A stretch of DNA of 64,000 nucleotides from Paenibacillus assamensis DSM 18201 (GTDB lineage: Bacteria; Bacillota; Bacilli; Paenibacillales; Paenibacillaceae), in NCBI RefSeq assembly GCF_000422445.1, contig NZ_AULU01000003.1, positions 186,001-250,000 on the forward strand, in the 5' to 3' direction. The first letter of the stretch is position 1. Every line of letters starts with the position of its first letter. Of this stretch, positions 62,832 through 64,000 are shown in pieces. The position numbers and the translations under genes are program-made. Below the pieces are notes generated by a model. It did not search any database and was not told where the DNA came from. It was given only the letters and a program-made list of their open reading frames with translations.

Positions 62832-63296
62832 AGACAAAATCCTCCCCGCTCCCGATGTACTTCTACGATGTAATACCTAGCCTAGTAACTGATTTTTTTC
62901 TGTGTATGGCCTCCCAAACGATGGAAACAGTCCTCTTCCAAGGCTGCCTGCTCTTTGAAACCTGCTAAATCTCTTACTTCTTTCATAAAATTTTGAAAAA
63001 GTTATATGGATAACTCGATAGGTATCTACTTGAAAATAGAAATTAATAGATTGGCACTCTCTCTATTCATCTAAGATTTACGATAAATTAAATCACAAAG
63101 TGTGACTTTTGTCCTATTAAACAATATCTTATTACCCATTTATTAATGTTATCATGAACTTTCAAATATGTAATGTTTATTTTTGTATTTTTGTATTTTT
63201 TCTTTCGTTATATATAACCATCAGTGCTTGATTGCCATGAAGAGCAAACGATATGATAAATATAATTTCAATTAATAGATGAAGGAGGCTTTCACC
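62832..63296. other. intergenic region before the aldehyde dehydrogenase gene
   Basis: About 465 bases, AT-rich, without a credible gene. It has a small palindrome TCACAAAGTGTGA at 63093-63105 and ends in the AAGGAGG ribosome-binding site of the aldehyde dehydrogenase gene. No sure promoter was picked. Confidence 0.4.
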
Positions 63297-64000
63297 TTGA
63301 CCCATTTTACGAAGCACCTCTGGATCAACGGACAATGGATAGACACGGAAGCGTACTATGAACTTCATGCACCCTATGATCAAAAGTTAATTGCCAAGGT
63401 TGCTAAAGCGACTCCCTCGCATGTGAAGGAAGCAATAGATGGTGCACATACTGCTGCATCTCTAATGCGGGCAATGCCTGCCTTTGAGCGTGCGGGCATT
63501 TTAGCGCAAGTTGCGCTGCTGCTGCAAGACCGCAGAGAAGAATTGGCGGTGCTATGCGCCACTGAAGCCGGCAAGCCTATACGCGCAGCGCGTGCGGAAA
63601 TTGATCGCACAATTACGACGTATCAATTCGCCGCCGAGGAAGCGAAGCGCATCTACGGCGAGACGATTCCGATGGATGCAGCCCCTGGCGGCAGCAACCG
63701 GCTTGGCATGACATGGCGCGAGCCGCTCGGAATTGTTGTGGCGATTACGCCATTCAACTTCCCGTTTAATCTTGTCGCGCACAAGCTCGGCCCTGCTTTT
63801 GCGGCAGGCAATACGGTTGTGCTTAAGCCTGCCAATCAGACTCCGCTCAGCGCGCTCGCTATTGCGGAGCTGTTTCAAGAAGCGGGCCTCCCTGCTGGTG
63901 CGCTGCAAGTACTCACTGGCAGCGGCCGTGAGCTAAGTGATGAGCTGCTGCGTGATGAACGAGTGCGCAAAGTGACCTTTACAGGCAGCCCCGAGGTAGG
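63297..64000 (+). CDS. aldehyde dehydrogenase, 5' part (runs off window)
   Basis: The first 234 codons of an NAD(P)-dependent aldehyde dehydrogenase. It starts at TTG 63297-63299, eight bases after AAGGAGG. REPLGIVVAITPFNFPFNL, NTVVLKPANQTPLSALAI and KVTFTGSPEVG are the standard cofactor-binding motifs; the catalytic Cys and Glu lie beyond the window. The coding sequence becomes notably GC-rich after about 63480. The substrate cannot be judged without the rest. Confidence 0.88.
   Translation, partial: MTHFTKHLWINGQWIDTEAYYELHAPYDQKLIAKVAKATPSHVKEAIDGAHTAASLMRAMPAFERAGILAQVALLLQDRREELAVLCATEAGKPIRAARAEIDRTITTYQFAAEEAKRIYGETIPMDAAPGGSNRLGMTWREPLGIVVAITPFNFPFNLVAHKLGPAFAAGNTVVLKPANQTPLSALAIAELFQEAGLPAGALQVLTGSGRELSDELLRDERVRKVTFTGSPEV

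Noticed and set aside
63093-63105. CRP/FNR-type operator before the aldehyde dehydrogenase
   Set aside because: The palindrome TCACAAAGTGTGA has the half-sites in the reverse order and with the wrong spacing.
1-64000. tRNA/rRNA genes, CRISPR arrays, insertion sequences or a complete prophage
   Set aside because: I scanned for cloverleaf-like segments, regularly spaced repeats, transposase motifs and phage structural genes and found none that held up.

Overview
The window looks like chromosomal DNA of an endospore-forming, low-to-mid-GC Gram-positive bacterium, most likely a Paenibacillus or close relative. The evidence is a GerA/GerB/GerC germination operon, a GerP-type spore-permeability cluster, an S-layer-homology (SLH) surface protein, the infC-rpmI-rplT operon with a Firmicutes-type leader, a YtqA/YtqB (MnmL/MnmM) pair, a YpvA-type DinG helicase and strong AGGAGG-type ribosome-binding sites throughout. 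No rRNA, tRNA, CRISPR array, insertion sequence or complete prophage was seen.

Layout. 1-9.4 kb: small accessory genes (Nudix hydrolase plus a Nudix remnant, peptidase E, an APH-fold phosphotransferase, MtaD-type deaminase, VanZ-like protein, MFS exporter), then a decayed-looking locus with an Hsp70 N-terminal stub, a BtrH_N-like protein and an unknown protein with a Cys/His/Asp pattern, followed by an AraC/GyrI regulator. 9.4-16 kb: a large secreted SLH protein, a two-gene SbnA-like plus MFS-exporter operon, a frameshifted Ser/Thr-kinase pseudogene and a flavodoxin behind a Fur-box-like site. 16-22 kb: small enzymes and the gerA-gerB-gerC operon. 22-31.5 kb: SWIM/SNF2 helicase, nucleoid-associated protein, GerP-like cluster with an Hsp20-like partner, infC-rpmI-rplT, and a processive family-2 glycosyltransferase. 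31.5-45.5 kb: PAP2 phosphatase and UgtP-like glycolipid synthase, TrmB, MnmL/MnmM, glyoxalase-like protein, ManA, an orphan S41-type N-terminal domain, a B12-binding radical SAM protein, RecQ and an RluA-type pseudouridine synthase. 45.5-50.3 kb: a GIY-YIG/DUF2087-regulator pair, YciI, YnfA, a three-domain amidase and a Lys/His/Gly-rich coat-like protein. 50.3-64 kb: a sugar-catabolism operon (two isomerases/epimerases and a Gfo/Idh/MocA dehydrogenase) with a cre-like site and an AraC regulator, MOSC protein, a Lnu(B)-like nucleotidyltransferase, an OpuB/OpuC-type osmolyte ABC transporter, the DinG-type helicase, a coiled-coil protein and the start of an aldehyde dehydrogenase.

The clearest unexplained structure is non-coding. 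Two 135-bp elements at 979-1113 and 25536-25670 align end to end without gaps. Both carry terminal inverted repeats, and their ends have changed in a matched (covarying) way, so this looks like a structured, MITE-like intergenic repeat family. Other points of interest are the orphan SbnA/exporter operon, the BtrH_N-like locus, the promoter/operator of the DUF2087 regulator, the direct and inverted repeats upstream of the glycosyltransferase, the chromosomal lincosamide-nucleotidyltransferase homologue and the AUU start of infC. All functional calls rest on motif recognition by eye; no database search was run.
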